This document shows, piece by piece, positions 23,877-36,601 of a DNA stretch of 64,000 bases. Below the pieces are notes generated by a model. That model had not been told where the DNA came from. It saw only the letters and a list, made by a program, of their open reading frames with translations, and searched no databases. Position numbers and translations under genes: made by a program. Within the stretch, counting starts at the first letter, position 1. Every line of letters starts with the position of its first letter. The DNA is from Cymbidium sinense (taxonomy: Eukaryota; Streptophyta; Magnoliopsida; Asparagales; Orchidaceae), in assembly GCA_021442155.1 (NCBI GenBank), contig CM038221.1, forward strand, positions 42,355,648-42,419,647. Reading direction: 5' to 3'.

Positions 23877-25833
23877 CTATAAGACTACACAGTATAAGCG
23901 GCAAGCAACGATCGCTGGATGAGACATATGTCCGACGCTCACATCATCCCAATGTCCGATTGTCTCGTAGATACCCAATCGAGGGTGCTCTCGAAAAGAT
24001 GATGGTCTGGATATGTGGATGTATTTATCGTATGTAAGTAGACATGTGTCATATCCACATGATATGATGATCTTGTGATGCTCGGACCTGTAGTATCGGT
24101 CATCATCGCTGCATGTGCGTCTTATTGATGGATACATCTCAACGTCCGAAGGTCAAAAGATCCTCGTCCAAAATATGCTTATAGTAAACCGTTTAAAATG
24201 TTAAATGTAAATATGTGGAAATAATAACTAAGAAAAATATGCATTATGAGTTATCTTAATATATGCTCGCCGGTGCTCGGGTAAGACGTCATTGGTGTTG
24301 AGTAAGCGCCGTAAACCAATGCCCATGACCTAAACATCATGTCAGGGGCTGTGTATCGTCGGATCGCCCGCACAGCGTGATCTGCGAGCCTCCGCGATGA
24401 TGCTGGCGATGGATGCGCACCCAGTTTGTATCTGCTTTCCCTCTCCCATTGACTCTAACGAAACTGGCATCCATCGGGGCTACACCTGTGCTGGGCAAGT
24501 GACCAAACTGACGAAGGGCTCTATCAGGAAAGTGCCACTCCACCCTCTTCCAACTAATTAGTGGAACTCGTGCTAACCAGATGTCCTCGCCCAAAATATC
24601 CGACCTAATCAATGTGTATGGCTCCCTCACTTGTATGTTCAGCATGTTAGACAATGGTTTGACAAAGATATGTTGAGAATGATGTCTAACAATTAAAAGT
24701 ACGTACTAGAAGCCCATCTAACTCATCCCTAAAATCGATGTGAACGATCTAGCGTACATATCTCTCATTCCACCTGATTAAAAATAATATCATATACAAG
24801 TCAGTTAGTTGCATGTCATTATGTTAAAGCAAACTATAAAGATATTAATTTTCATACCTGCAACCGATGCTGAGCCCATCAAGATCTCTAGGGTAGGAGA
24901 CATGTAGCGTCGATCTAACAACATGCAAGCGCTCCCAAGACCAAATTTGTAGCAACTGAAGACACCTAGCCATGTTGGCCCTCCTCGGCCTGGTAGACTC
25001 ATGCAACTCCCTGTATTAGTGGGCTAGCCGCCAATAGATAGAGTCTTTGTCAAGATCCTCTAGGAGAGAGATACTACAAATTCACCTCGACCACGTATAA
25101 AAACTCCCAAGAAAGAACAAAACATAGGCTCGCAGATGTCTGATAAAGTCCAACTCAGGGAGATCTGTGTAGGACTCCCTGAAAAATGTCCAACGTAACC
25201 ACCTAAGTGGCATGGCAAAGCATGTCCGCCCATCCGAATGTCGAATGTCACTCAACGGGTCATGGTACATAGTGTCGAATGATGCCCACCTATAAGCTCG
25301 CCGCAATGGGCCAACTCGCCATCGCTTACCATGTCCTACTACACAAAGACCGGACGGTTCGTTAATGAAAACCAAGGATCATTGCAACATCCTGCAATGT
25401 CACTATCATCTCTCCCACAACAAAATGAAATGTGTTGGTCTGGGAGACCAACACTCAACTAGTGTTGTCAGCATGTGATGGTCAAGATGTACTGACTAAC
25501 ACAATAAAGTCAAGCGGAGGGTACGAGAACCGTGGGCACATGATGGGCCACTCTCTGAGCATAAGAAGGTGAGATGCTGTCTCCAAAATAGTCGCCTGCA
25601 GTATGAAAAAGCTTAGGTCAAGTAACGTAACATAGCATAAATGAAACACACAGAAATAAAACTAGCAAGTATATGCATACCGTATCTGGATATGCGGCCC
25701 TATGTCTTCCCGGCAAGGCTATCGAGATGAACCTCTGTGAGGGTCCGTGTGCATCATCAACCTGCTCAAGATGCCCTCCGACGTCTAACCGGTCTAGAAG
25801 GCTCCTCGGCCATCGTACCTGTAACAAGTACAA
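23877..25833 (-). pseudogene. Plant mobile domain (PMD) protein remnant inside the MULE
   Basis: Frames on the minus strand (25833-25618, 25375-25082, 25251-25060, 25002-24805, 24654-24337, 24137-23877) follow the order of a PMD protein. The first shows a 'RRLLDRLDVGGH'-like start. A degenerate segment at about 25480-25380 shows 'NTFHFVVGEM' and 'VTLQDVAMILG'. Then come CMSLPGRGGPTWLGVFSCYK and 'GSACMLLDRR', then 'GEDIWLARVPLISW' and the hallmark VEWHFPDRALRQFGHLP. PMD proteins (the MAIN/MAIL1 family) are host factors and also riders of MuDR and gypsy elements. Several frameshifts and stops split the frame, so it is not translated as one protein. It follows the transposase in the same direction within the same element. 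Confidence 0.75.
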
Positions 25834-26288
25834 ACAAATGAATGATTTTCCTGCCTTTCGTTAAGCTTTTATATGAAATAAAGCAAAAAAAACTCATTAT
25901 TTTTTTTTGAATTTTCAAATTTCTTCTATTTTTTTCTTCTTAAATGCACTTCTTAACATTCAGCATAGGTTACAATGAATCTGTATGGTTATCTTTTATT
26001 TAAGAGAAAGAATAGGTTCTTTTCTGCTACAAAGAATATGGTTATCGCTTAAAGGTATTATTATTCCTTCATTTCTGCTAGATTTAAGTGATTTGAAGAC
26101 ATTAACAACTTTGACGTATGCAATGCGAGTTTTGGATATATCTAAACACAAAGTAAACTCACCGCCTACTTGAAGAGTTATGTGGGCACGATGTCCAGTA
26201 ATGACCGATTGATTTACAACTATTGCACATGCGATTACTTTGTGATGCACTCTCATCCATTGTGTTCTTGTACATACGCGGATCGCGT

Positions 26289-28027
26289 CTACGACACTTT
26301 AACCACGGGCGGCATCAAAGGATGCACTCGCGGCCGCATTCTTGCCGTGTTTTGATCATGCATCACATGAAAATTAGAAGAGTATGTCTGCCCGTACATC
26401 GACATGGTATAATAGCTTGACACATAAGCCAGATGATTGATTTTCCTATGTACAAGAATTGCAATGGTATGACTACACGGCATATGATAAATTAATGTCC
26501 GTGTACAACTGCATGAGCTGAATTGATCTTTCATGAAATCAACTCTGAAGGAGCGACAATTCCTGTCCAACACTTGCACCTCATTTGCGTTAATATTGAT
26601 TGGCTGTGGGTAATGTCTAGCCTCCAGCTCAAATTTGCTTAGGACTGCTTGAGTTCGTGGAGAGAAGGTGAATTCGGTGGGCGGTTCATCTGAATCAATT
26701 GAACTTGCCCGCTTATAAAAGAGACTCACGATATTATAGTAAACTGCGCTTATTGAATTAGCCCCGCACGCGTTTAAGTACACCATTAAAGCACTCTGAT
26801 GCATTCATGGTCATGGTACCATAACGCTTCCCACCATCATGAATCAATGTCCACTTCTCCACATCACATTCTACCAACCACTGATGACATAATTCTGTAA
26901 ATAGTACCGAGCAACGCAGAGCATAATGAATCCATAAACAATGATAGGCACCGATATGACTCCTCCCAACTGCCAAATATTGCTCTGATACTCTTACGTC
27001 TCGCATCCTAGGCCTTCATGTAAGAGACCTTGATGTTAAATTTCGATTCCATCCTTCCTATAATCTCTATGGGTTTCAGGTCAATTTGAAATCGCATTAC
27101 TGGCATTATGAAGTAACTAATAAACTTAGAAGTGCATTGGCGATGTCCTGAACCACTGATGGTGGAGACGCATGTGTGCGGCGAACCTAAAGTTGATAAC
27201 CTTCAGGCGCTTCCCAACCTCTTGCTTCTGCTACAGTGCATGCACCATTGGCAAGGTCCGGGGATGCGATCTGCATATAAGGAAATTCTTCTGATTGGAT
27301 GCCACGGTAATGAACTGGACATTATTATAAATGGACCAGCCAGTTACTGTGAACTGAAACTCCTTCTTATTTGAGAAACACATACCTTCATATAATTCTA
27401 CTGGAACTTTGACATCATCTGAAAAACTTGAGCTATCAGATGGACCATCAAACACAATATCCGTATCCCAGTCTTTCATGGTTTGACATAGCCAAATATA
27501 CTCATTAGTGGAATACATTACATCATGATCCGCCGAATTCCGGATAGAATGATTCTGAAGAAGATCATGACCGATACTGCTGTCGCATAAATTGGCATTA
27601 CCACGCAAAGACTCATCAGCAATATCATTATCATCAGATGCAGTGCTTGATTCACTATTCATCATTTCATACTCATCATCAGGTAGTTGTCTAGATGAAC
27701 TAGGTTGATCATGCAGTTGTGCTTGGTTTTATTTTCACGTAAAGAATCAATGTTTGGCGGAAGCTCCAATACAAGATCGCGACATCATCATCATCAGCAA
27801 GCTATGTATCCCACGCCTACAGAAAAATGGCATGTAATCTCTACTGTGAAGTTATCAATGTCATAACGCAGAGACATAAGCACTTTTAGTTTTAAATCTC
27901 CTAAGCTTGTATGACCCGACACTCGCATGGGCCGATTTTTTTCACCATCATAACTTGGAATGAACTGACCATCAATGATCAGTTGCCCGTCATAGAACAG
28001 AACTAAGGAAATGAGATCCTGACTCAT
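26289..28027 (-). pseudogene. MuDR-type transposase remnant lacking its catalytic core
   Basis: Going down the minus strand, 28027-27794 gives the N-terminal domain (SLVLFYDGQLIIDGQF, then RPMRVSGHTSLGDLKLK). 27665-27231 gives an acidic linker and the MuDR DNA-binding domain (ELYEGMCFSNKKEFQ). About 27110-26940 gives the segment before the MULE domain (RMESKFNIKVSYMKA, then IFGSWEESYRCL). 27006-26758 gives EKWTLIHDGGKRYGTMTMNA, then SECFNGVLK. 26804-26289 gives the SWIM zinc finger (SSCSCTRTLIYHMPCSHTIA). The DDE catalytic region that should separate 'WEESYRCL' from 'EKWTLIHDGG' is absent, with only ~90 bases between them. Frame changes also occur. This is a defective transposase. Confidence 0.85.
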
Positions 28028-28522
28028 TCTACTATTTGCTCAGCAATCAATGTTGTAACAAAACCTAACAATACACTCAAAATCCGTTACAAAAATACAT
28101 ATTGCTCACCTAACAATTAAGCAACGCAAAAAATGAACTACCAAATTACCTAATCCCAGTATATTGTATACCCTAACCACGGCAAATTTTAGGAGAATTA
28201 TTATGAAAAATATGAAAAACTTCCTTCTACATTATTGCTAATTCAAATAAGCAAGGAATCAAAAAAAAAACAAACTTACGGGTGAAATCTACGATCTTGA
28301 CAGCGACCACAAAACTTACGACCAACCGAAAGTCCTATGGTGGAGCCGACCAAAGTTATGAATGCCAATGGTGGAGCCGGTGAAAGTTACGAATGCCAAT
28401 GGTGGAGTCGACGGCGATGGGGTCTCGTGCGTACGGAGAAGAACGGAGGAGGGACCGAGAGCAAAAGGAAATAGAAAGTTTTCGGGCTCGGGTCCCATAT
28501 TTAGAATGCGCTAGTCCCCCAC

Positions 28523-28565
28523 TTATCGGGCGACTGGTCGAACTTACACCAATCGCCCGATAAGC
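28523..28565. promoter_or_regulatory. Right subterminal perfect 12-bp palindrome of the MULE
   Basis: CTTATCGGGCGA (28523-28534) and its exact complement TCGCCCGATAAG (28554-28565) are separated by 19 bases. Related CCCGATAAG and CTTATCGCGAC words follow at about 28622 and 28663. This is probably a transposase-binding or hairpin-forming subterminal region, and the function is inferred. Confidence 0.6.
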
Positions 28566-28680
28566 AAGAATCGGATTCTAACCACGGTGCCGTTAACTAA
28601 CCAGATCTTAAGTTGTCAATCCCGATAAGAAGCGCACACCACCTGGCGATGATTCGCCGTCGACTTATCGCGACATTATA

Positions 28681-28767
28681 CCTAAAGTTAAATTTTTTTT
28701 ATGAATACTTAATATGTTAATTATTAATTAAAATATACTTAATTTAAAAATTTGTTCGCAATTTCAC
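28681..28767 (-). repeat. MULE right terminal inverted repeat and target duplication
   Basis: The complement of the left end runs from about 28681 to 28757 (ending AAATTTGTTC). It is followed at once by GCAATTTCAC at 28758-28767, identical to the left target duplication. Confidence 0.9.
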
Positions 28768-29054
28768 CAGTTTGGTTTGCCGGCAGGGAACGGGGAGGGT
28801 TGGCAGCCATCTGATCCTCGTTAAATAGGACAGCCGGTTGTGATTAGACCATTAAAGAATTCAATCTAAGCCCTTAGATCACACGCCTTGATCTCTGGAC
28901 TATTTTTTCACTCTTACACCACACTAGCTAACAGTAGCTTGGTCCAATTAGCCATCGACAGGCAAAATGCATAGCCTAGTCAACGCTAACTAGTTAAATA
29001 GAAAAATCTAGAATTTTTTGAATTTAAAAAATGCTTCAAATCATCTAAAACTTC

Positions 29055-29085
<31 letters not shown>

Positions 29086-32000
29086 TTCAAATAGTTTAAG
29101 GGCCATGTGGCAAGCTTGATATGCAAAGTTCTCATTCCCATAAAAATATGCAAATCATAAAAATTATTAAACAAAGAGGAATTAAAGATTTAGCTATCAT
29201 AAGATCATTTAATCAAACAAAAAAAATTGAAATAAAATAAGTTCAAAAAATATATGTTTGAAATTACAAAACCAAGAACACAATTAAAATATCTTAAATA
29301 AACTATTATACTACCTAAGTTTAGTTAAAGCACACAATCATAAGAATCAAACGTTAATTAATTTGATTAACTATAAGTTAATGAAACATAATAAACTTAA
29401 TAAATTATTGATTGCAATTCAATTAAGGGATGAAATTAAATACTAATTAGACTTTAAAATTAAAGATTAAATTAAATCAACCTTAAAATTAGTAAATCAT
29501 TGATCAAATACTAATTAATTTGGGTTAAAAGATTAATGATTACATCTCAATCAAATTAATCATTTAACCAAATTAAGAAATAAAGAACCTAAATTAAATA
29601 CTGATTAAATATTTAATTAAATGTAAAGTAATCCAAAAAAGTTGAATAAATCATTAATAAAACTTGAACTGAATTAATTAATCAATAAATTTTTAAATAT
29701 ACTACTAATCAAACATTAATTAACTTGATAAGAAATCATAATTGCACTTTCTTTTAATCACAATCGAATTGAATAGCCAATAATCAAGCTTGGCCTTAAC
29801 TAAATGAGTCATTTAATTAAGACTTCAACTGACTTTAAACCTTAATTGAATTAGTGCTCTTGAATCAAATTAATTGATAAGTTAAACCCTAATCATTTGA
29901 TAAAATTGTTGATTGAATGAATTGCAGTTGTTTAATTAATTTTCAATTTAAAGTGCGATCATCCAATTAAAGTTAAAATATTTGATTAAGGATAAGCTTA
30001 GACAGTTATAATTTGATGATTAATCAAATGAATCAATCAAATCAATTGATTAATAAAATAATTTCAATTCAATTAATTACTTGGTTAAGATAATCATTTG
30101 ATTAATCTAGTAATAATGAAATTAAGTGATCATTTAATTAAGATTGATTTAGTTGACCATTAAGTAAATTAAAATCCTTAATTAGGCTTTTAATCAAATA
30201 AGTCATTTAATAAAGTTAAATTTAATTAATATTTAATTCAATGTTAATTGAATAAATTAAACATAATTCTTAATTAAACTCTTAACTAGCTAAATCATCT
30301 AATAAAAATGGTTGATTAATCACCAATCTAATGATAATTGAATTAATTATCTAATCAAATTAAATGTAATTAACTTTTAGATAAGATCAACTTTTAATCA
30401 AATTGATAATGAAATTTAAAATTAAGTAAATTACTTATTAAACTAAATTAAATTAAAATTAAATAAGTCATATGAAAACTAATCCTGAAGTCTAGCTTAC
30501 ATAAATCAAATTAAATTCTTCATCAACTTTAATCAAAATAATCTTAATTAATTAAAATATTGGTTAATCTATAATTAATTTAATCGAATCTTTTAGTTAA
30601 GTTAATCACATAATTAAATTAATCATATTGAACTTAAATAATCTTAAACTTAATCCAATATAAACAAATTAATTTAAATAAGATAACTTAGGATAATTAT
30701 TAATTAAACTCCAACTACATCTATTAAATCAAATTAATCATGAACACCAAATTGATTATTCATCATACTTTAATCAAATTAGTTGTAATAAATTCAAATA
30801 ACTATGGATTAAACTACAACCAAATAGACCATGACACATAATCAACCAAGCCTTACATAAATGAAGAAAAATTAACTAAGAATATTCTATAATTATTTAT
30901 CAAATCTTAACTATGATAATTATGTAACTAAGTGAACTTAATTAAGAATTGATTAATTATTAATTAGGCTATTCAAATTAAGTAAATAATCAATAAAACA
31001 TATTTTAACTAATCATTGAACCCTATTTGAATTAGTCGCCTAAACTTAATCAAAAATCAATTAAACACCCTTAATTAAAATAGATATTTAATTTGGTTAA
31101 CCAAAATTGAAAAGAACATAACTAAACTTTAACTAGGTTCACCATTAAATCATCTTGTTTGAAATGAAACTAATCAAAACCTCAATTATATAAATTCACC
31201 TTCTCAAGTATAAATAATTAAACTTTAATTAGATTAACCAATCATTTGATTGAGTTAAATTAAGCTAATCATGTAAATAAGACATATCAAAATAATCTTA
31301 AACTAGATCATTAAGTAAACCATTCAATGAAACCTTCAACTAAATTAATTATTTAATCGAATTGATTTTATGAAGCCAAAGTTATGTTTAAATAAATTAA
31401 AATGATTAAACATTAACTTAATTAAAACAACTAAATAGTATAAATCAAATACACTTTAATTATATCAAATAAAACAAACTAAGCATAGCTATTCAATCGA
31501 TCATTCAAATCAAATTAATTAAAGCAACCTAAATTATAAATCGAACAAAAATCAAATTCAACCAAAATATTTGCTAAAAAAACATAAATAAAACAAAATG
31601 AAAGAATTATGAACTCATACTGAATAAAACATAATTATGTAACCAAATCTCAAAACAAATACTATATCTTTAAAAAGATCTTAAATCAATTAAACATGAT
31701 CTGAAAAAAAAAAACTCACTAAATCAAATAATAAAATTAGTTCAAACAATATTTTATAAAAACTAGTAAAACTGATTAGATGAGATTAAATAAATGAATA
31801 TTAAAGTAGAATCGGTCTAATGGAATTAAAATATGACTTTAACTTAATTTAAAATGAAACTTATTTAAATCATAAATTAATTAACTATGTAAATCACTAA
31901 AAAGAATTTAACAAAATCTATAAATGAAACTTAAGTAAATGAATAAAATAAAATAAATTGTTGAGTTATAATAGAGAAAAAAGAAAAATTGTTTAAGTCA

Positions 32001-32450
32001 TCCATAACATAACTTAGAAGCATTGGATGACCTAGATTAGGTTTGGCAACCTAAGCATCTCACTCTGTAGGCTTATTGAATTAGGATTAATGTTCAAACA
32101 AAATTTTAACCATAAAAAATTTAACTAAATAATAAATTATAAAATTCCATTCAAATAAAAATAAATTTAATAATTAATCAATTAAAATAATTAAACTTAA
32201 CCAAGATATAAAACTATAAAACTCAAATAATATCATTTTAAATCATTTAACTTCATGAACCTGATAAATCTAAAATCAAACTTAATAAAATGATAAATAT
32301 AAAATGAATGTTAAAATAATTAATTAAATTAAATCTAAATAGTTGATCGGCTATGTCAACTATAAAAAATGATAATGTAAATCAATCAAATTTTAAATTG
32401 AGATTACAAATTTAAATTTTAAATCAATTAAGCTAAAATAAAAGATTAAT
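28768..32450. other. Long AT-rich non-coding tract
   Basis: From 28768 to about 28990 the pre-insertion sequence of the MULE site resumes (moderately GC-rich). From about 29160 to 32450 the DNA is a nearly uniform mosaic of AATTAA, AATCAAAT and TTAATTAA words, with no open frame of note. A (TA)n run lies at 29055-29076. The tract runs directly into repeat A copy 2, so it is probably part of the same large non-coding element. Confidence 0.5.
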
Positions 32451-33206
32451 TGAATAGCATTAAACAATCATCAAGCCATTGTAATCAATATAAATCAAAT
32501 TATTAACCTTAACAAATGATCAAACTCATAATAAGAATTTAAGTAAAATATTACATTAAGCTTTAGTCAAATCATAAGTTAACTAAATTAAAACATATTC
32601 ATCAATTCAAATCAAACTCAAATGAAAGGATATAATCATTAAATTTAAGCAACATTGAAATGATTTAATACAAAACATATAAAATTAAATCTTTACACTG
32701 AAACTTGAAGAAGGGAATAAAATATTAATTCAATGAAAATAATTATACATTAATCAAATTATTACAATTAAATTAAACCAAACTTAAAGAAATCTATAGT
32801 TAATATCAATGATCAAAATCACATAAAGTTAAATAATGCTAACAAACTTAATCTTTAATTAAATTAAATAATAACTAAATTAAATTCAATTAAATCATTC
32901 AAAATAAATCAAAAGGATTAATTAAGATACGTAAGTCCTTAATTTAACCTCTAGAATGAATTTTTATCTGAGGGTGGAAATTCTATTCTACTAAGATTAG
33001 GATGTTGAAAAGAATGGGTTTTATCTTAAGTAGAATTTATTTTATTCTTCATTATTTAAAACTTAAATTCAACTTTAACATGAAAATAAACCTAAAATTA
33101 GAATAAAATTATTAATTAATTAAATCACTTAAATTGAAACCATCTAATGACAAAATTGAAGAAATCTTGACTTTGAATTAAAATTTGAACCTATAAAGGA
33201 CTAGTG
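32451..33206. repeat. Long direct repeat A, copy 2 (deletion derivative)
   Basis: It is nearly identical to 19446-20206. Immediately after it, 33216-33259 matches 22031-22072 (ACATAAGCCC, CTCTTTTCACAC, GATTGATAGGTCACCA). The ~1.8 kb that separates these two pieces in copy 1 is missing here, and copy 1 and copy 2 diverge beyond 33259. Confidence 0.9.
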
Positions 33207-33289
33207 CAGACATACCACATAAGCCCCTCTTTTCACACACTAGATTGATAGGTCACCAACCATAGAATTAAGTTATATCGATGTTATGA

Positions 33290-35830
33290 TGTGATGTACT
33301 AATTTAGACTTGATGGATAGGATTGTTTGCTCTTTAGTCAGGATGTTAGTGTATTCTTTTTTGGCTAACACTTATGTAGAGGCTATGTTTAAAAGGGACC
33401 ACTTTTATAAAATAAAAATAAATATTGTTTACTTGCAGGTCCCTAAGCATAGCTCAATAAGATAGGTGGACTTGACAATCTCTGATGCTAAGCCGGTATA
33501 TTTGAAATATAAATTGTTGGAGTGTTGTATGTTCTTTCTAACATCTATTTTGTAGAGTTTAAAATTTTATTTAGAGTTTTAAATATTATTTGATCATAGA
33601 ATTATGTTAGGATATATGGAGTTTAGGATTAACAGGAGCAGACTGTACCTATTTAATAGTCCCCATGGAATCTTAGGAGGTCCTTGAAGAAGGTGATGAT
33701 CCTGAAATTAATGAAGATCATATATATCAAATTTTTAGTTCTAGGCTGGGTTGTATAAAGGCAGAGCTCGGCTGCCCACTTTTTCTTTTTATGGGGTGTA
33801 CAATGGTACTATGGTGTTAATTTTTGATTTATGTATGTGTGTGTATAGGGGAGGGGACATTACGCAGATCTGAGGATGTACTTATTGAGATGATTGGGTA
33901 CAACATCAAGGAATAGTGCACTATCTCGAAAGATAAAATCACTACCCTACGATGGGCCTAATCACTAATAAAGACTCCTAAGGCATGATAGGTCTTCGAA
34001 TGTACCAGAGATTTTTCTCATACTTTATATGGATGAATAAAGTAGGATTTATTTAAACCGAGCTAAAAGTTTCAGGGGGGAGGGGGTCAAGCCCCATAGT
34101 TAATTACATCCTAAGGAAGGTGAATTCCTTAGGAATACTCTCGATTAAAATTAACATTTTTGTCTCCAAAGAATTCAAAGATAAAAGACTATCAATAAAT
34201 TAATTATATTTAGAAGATTAAATATGATAGATTGAAAGGGAAGACTTATTATCGAGACCAAAAGAAGATGAGTAAGGGATGCTCATGATACTAAGAAACC
34301 TAGTGAGCATCCCAAACTATCCTATAATTGGGCTTTATATATTTGAAATTAAAGAGAATTATATATTTGAGTTAAAATTTTATTAGAAATCTAGGACTTA
34401 TAATTTTACAATACAAGATTGTGGAAATGCCTAAGAGATGAGAATTTATGCTTGTAGCCCCGAAGGAAAACAACAACCTCAGATCCTAAATCTAGGGAGC
34501 TTTGGCGAGGGTCAAAGCACAACCTAAATCTAAGGCTAAAGTGGGTATATTATTTACCACCACAAGAGAGAGTAAATCACCCAATGGACTTATAATCGCC
34601 TGGAGTGGTAGCCAACTAACTCCTCCTATGATTTAAAATCATATGGTTAAGTCATATGATTTTGCAAGATAGCTAGGTTATTATTATTTAGAAAAGAAAC
34701 TAAAGTCCTAAAACCCACTCTCTAAGAGACTAGAGCATGAGTGGTATGAATAATGACTTAGTCTAAAGCAAATCTTATCAAATTTTATTTTGATTTTTAA
34801 CTCTTTATTTTGACACAGGCTATAGAATTTTATATGTCTAAATGTATGATGAAATGGGTTATGGGCCAAATCAAAAGATAAATAGGCATTTTTTCCATCA
34901 TAAGCTCTCAAAGGTTAAGCCTTTTTTACTATCTAGAAAAGATGTAAATCCTCTCTTATCAAGAGTGAAACAAAATGATATGCATGATATTAAGCATACA
35001 ACATCCTGCTAAGGGATTGCTAAATATTTATTATCTTGATTTAATGCCTAAGCTTTATGTGAGGTTATGAGCTATTTTAGAAAATTTAGTTATAAGTTGA
35101 AGTTGAGGTAGAAATTTTATTTTATCTTAAGAGCCTAATCGCATACAGGCTATTCAACAATCACCAATCATAAATAAATTATGAAGAGACATACTTTTTC
35201 TAATGCATAAGCTAAATAAAATATCAAAAAATTTTATAGCGCTAACGCAAAAGAATAAGAGGCCGGTGTGGTCAGGTACCACCATACAACCCAAACAAGA
35301 AATGGATAGTCGAGCTCTACCCTTATACATCCCGGTATAATGAAAGAATAATTAGAATTTAATTACAACAAACATATGGGAGCTATGGGGAATCTTCAAA
35401 TCTTCAAAGCTCCTTCTTTCCTTCATTTCCTTCTTTCATTTGGTTGGGCAAAATCCATAGGATCACATGGTATATAAGACTTGGTCTTGTAACCAATGTT
35501 TATTCTAAGCCTCCATAGCACTAATCCTAATTCCTAATATAAAATTACATTTAAAATAGGAAAAGTAAATCTAACTACACCTACAAAATAAGTGTTAGCT
35601 AAACACACCATACAACCCAAATAATTATATGAATAATTTGGACTTAGTACCCTGCATATGAGTAACTAAGTCCATATGTCCTAATGTAGATTATGTCAAC
35701 CTACATAGCAAAATATTTATATTTATTTTAAGCACCCATTAAGCATAATCTCCTGCAGAAAATATGATTAGGCTAACAACGGCCTAACATCCAATCTACG
35801 CAATACACCCTAACATCTAGTCTACAACAT
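33290..35830. mobile_element. LTR-like repeat pieces in inverted arrangement
   Basis: The part 33290-33850 (+) and the part 35830-35270 (read on -) carry matching blocks. An example is GTATAAAGGCAGAGCTCGG at about 33747 against the complement of 35313-35334 (GTATAAGGGTAGAGCTCG), followed in both by a CCCA/TATCC-type word and a poly-T stretch. The middle part, 33950-34650, matches 14460-15300 and the complement of 40960-41590. Both outer blocks have a TATA-like box. The arrangement suggests two LTR-type insertions of one family in opposite directions. No coding domain was recognised. Confidence 0.45.
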
Positions 35831-36601
35831 TACATCACCAAACAAACATGCATCAAACTATGCACCACCCTAACTTAGAGCTAGAAGTGGTGACTTAATC
35901 TAATGTGTGTGTTAAGGTTTGTGTGGTATGTCCTAACTAGGCTTTAGAGTTAAGATTTTCTAAGTATGAAGAGGTTAATTTATCAATGATGGTTTCACTT
36001 TAAATTGTTTAAATAATTTACAAATTTTATTTAATGTTCTCTTTTGTTTCATTTGACCTACACAAAATAACTAAGTGTTATGAAGAGAAAGAAAGAAAGA
36101 ATCACTCTCTTTTATTCCTATCTTAAGTCACATCTAAAGCAAATTAATTAATCAATTCTCTTTAGTGAATGACTTATTACATATTTTAATTAATCCAAAG
36201 TTTAGGTTCACTTTAAATAAACTCATTCAATAAGAAAAGCATCTTAAGATTAGTTGGAATGAATTAGTATCAGTTAACACATGTTAGTTCATTTCTTTTC
36301 ATCATGTATGTCATGCATATGATTAAATCCTAAGCATAACTATGCATGCAATTTATATCTTAGCACACTTAAATGATGAATGTGAGTAATGTATTTAGAA
36401 TTAATATTTCATTTGGTTGAATTATTTTGTCATATTAATTTAAAGCTCTATAAATTCTTATGCAAAAGCATAAGGAATGAACCTTAAATCACATGGCTAA
36501 TCAATTCAACCAAGTAAACAAAGTATGAATGCATATCTTTTTAATAGAAAAGGGGGTTTTCATTCATTAGCTAAGTACACATCCACATGTATAAAAGTTT
36601 T

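Larger units (their letters stand above)
23361..28757 (-). mobile_element. 5.4-kb Mutator-like element with PMD (MULE)
   Basis: The ends are inverted repeats of about 75 bases, starting GAACAAATTTTTAAATTAAG at the left and the exact complement at the right, with only a few mismatches further in. GCAATTTCAC flanks both ends (23351-23360 and 28758-28767), a 10-bp target duplication, which defines the element to the base. On the minus strand it encodes a MuDR-type transposase remnant (28027 down to 26289) followed by a plant mobile domain frame (25833 down to 23877). Subterminal CTTATCGGGCG motifs occur at both ends. The transposase lacks its catalytic core, so movement would have needed help from another element. 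Confidence 0.9.
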
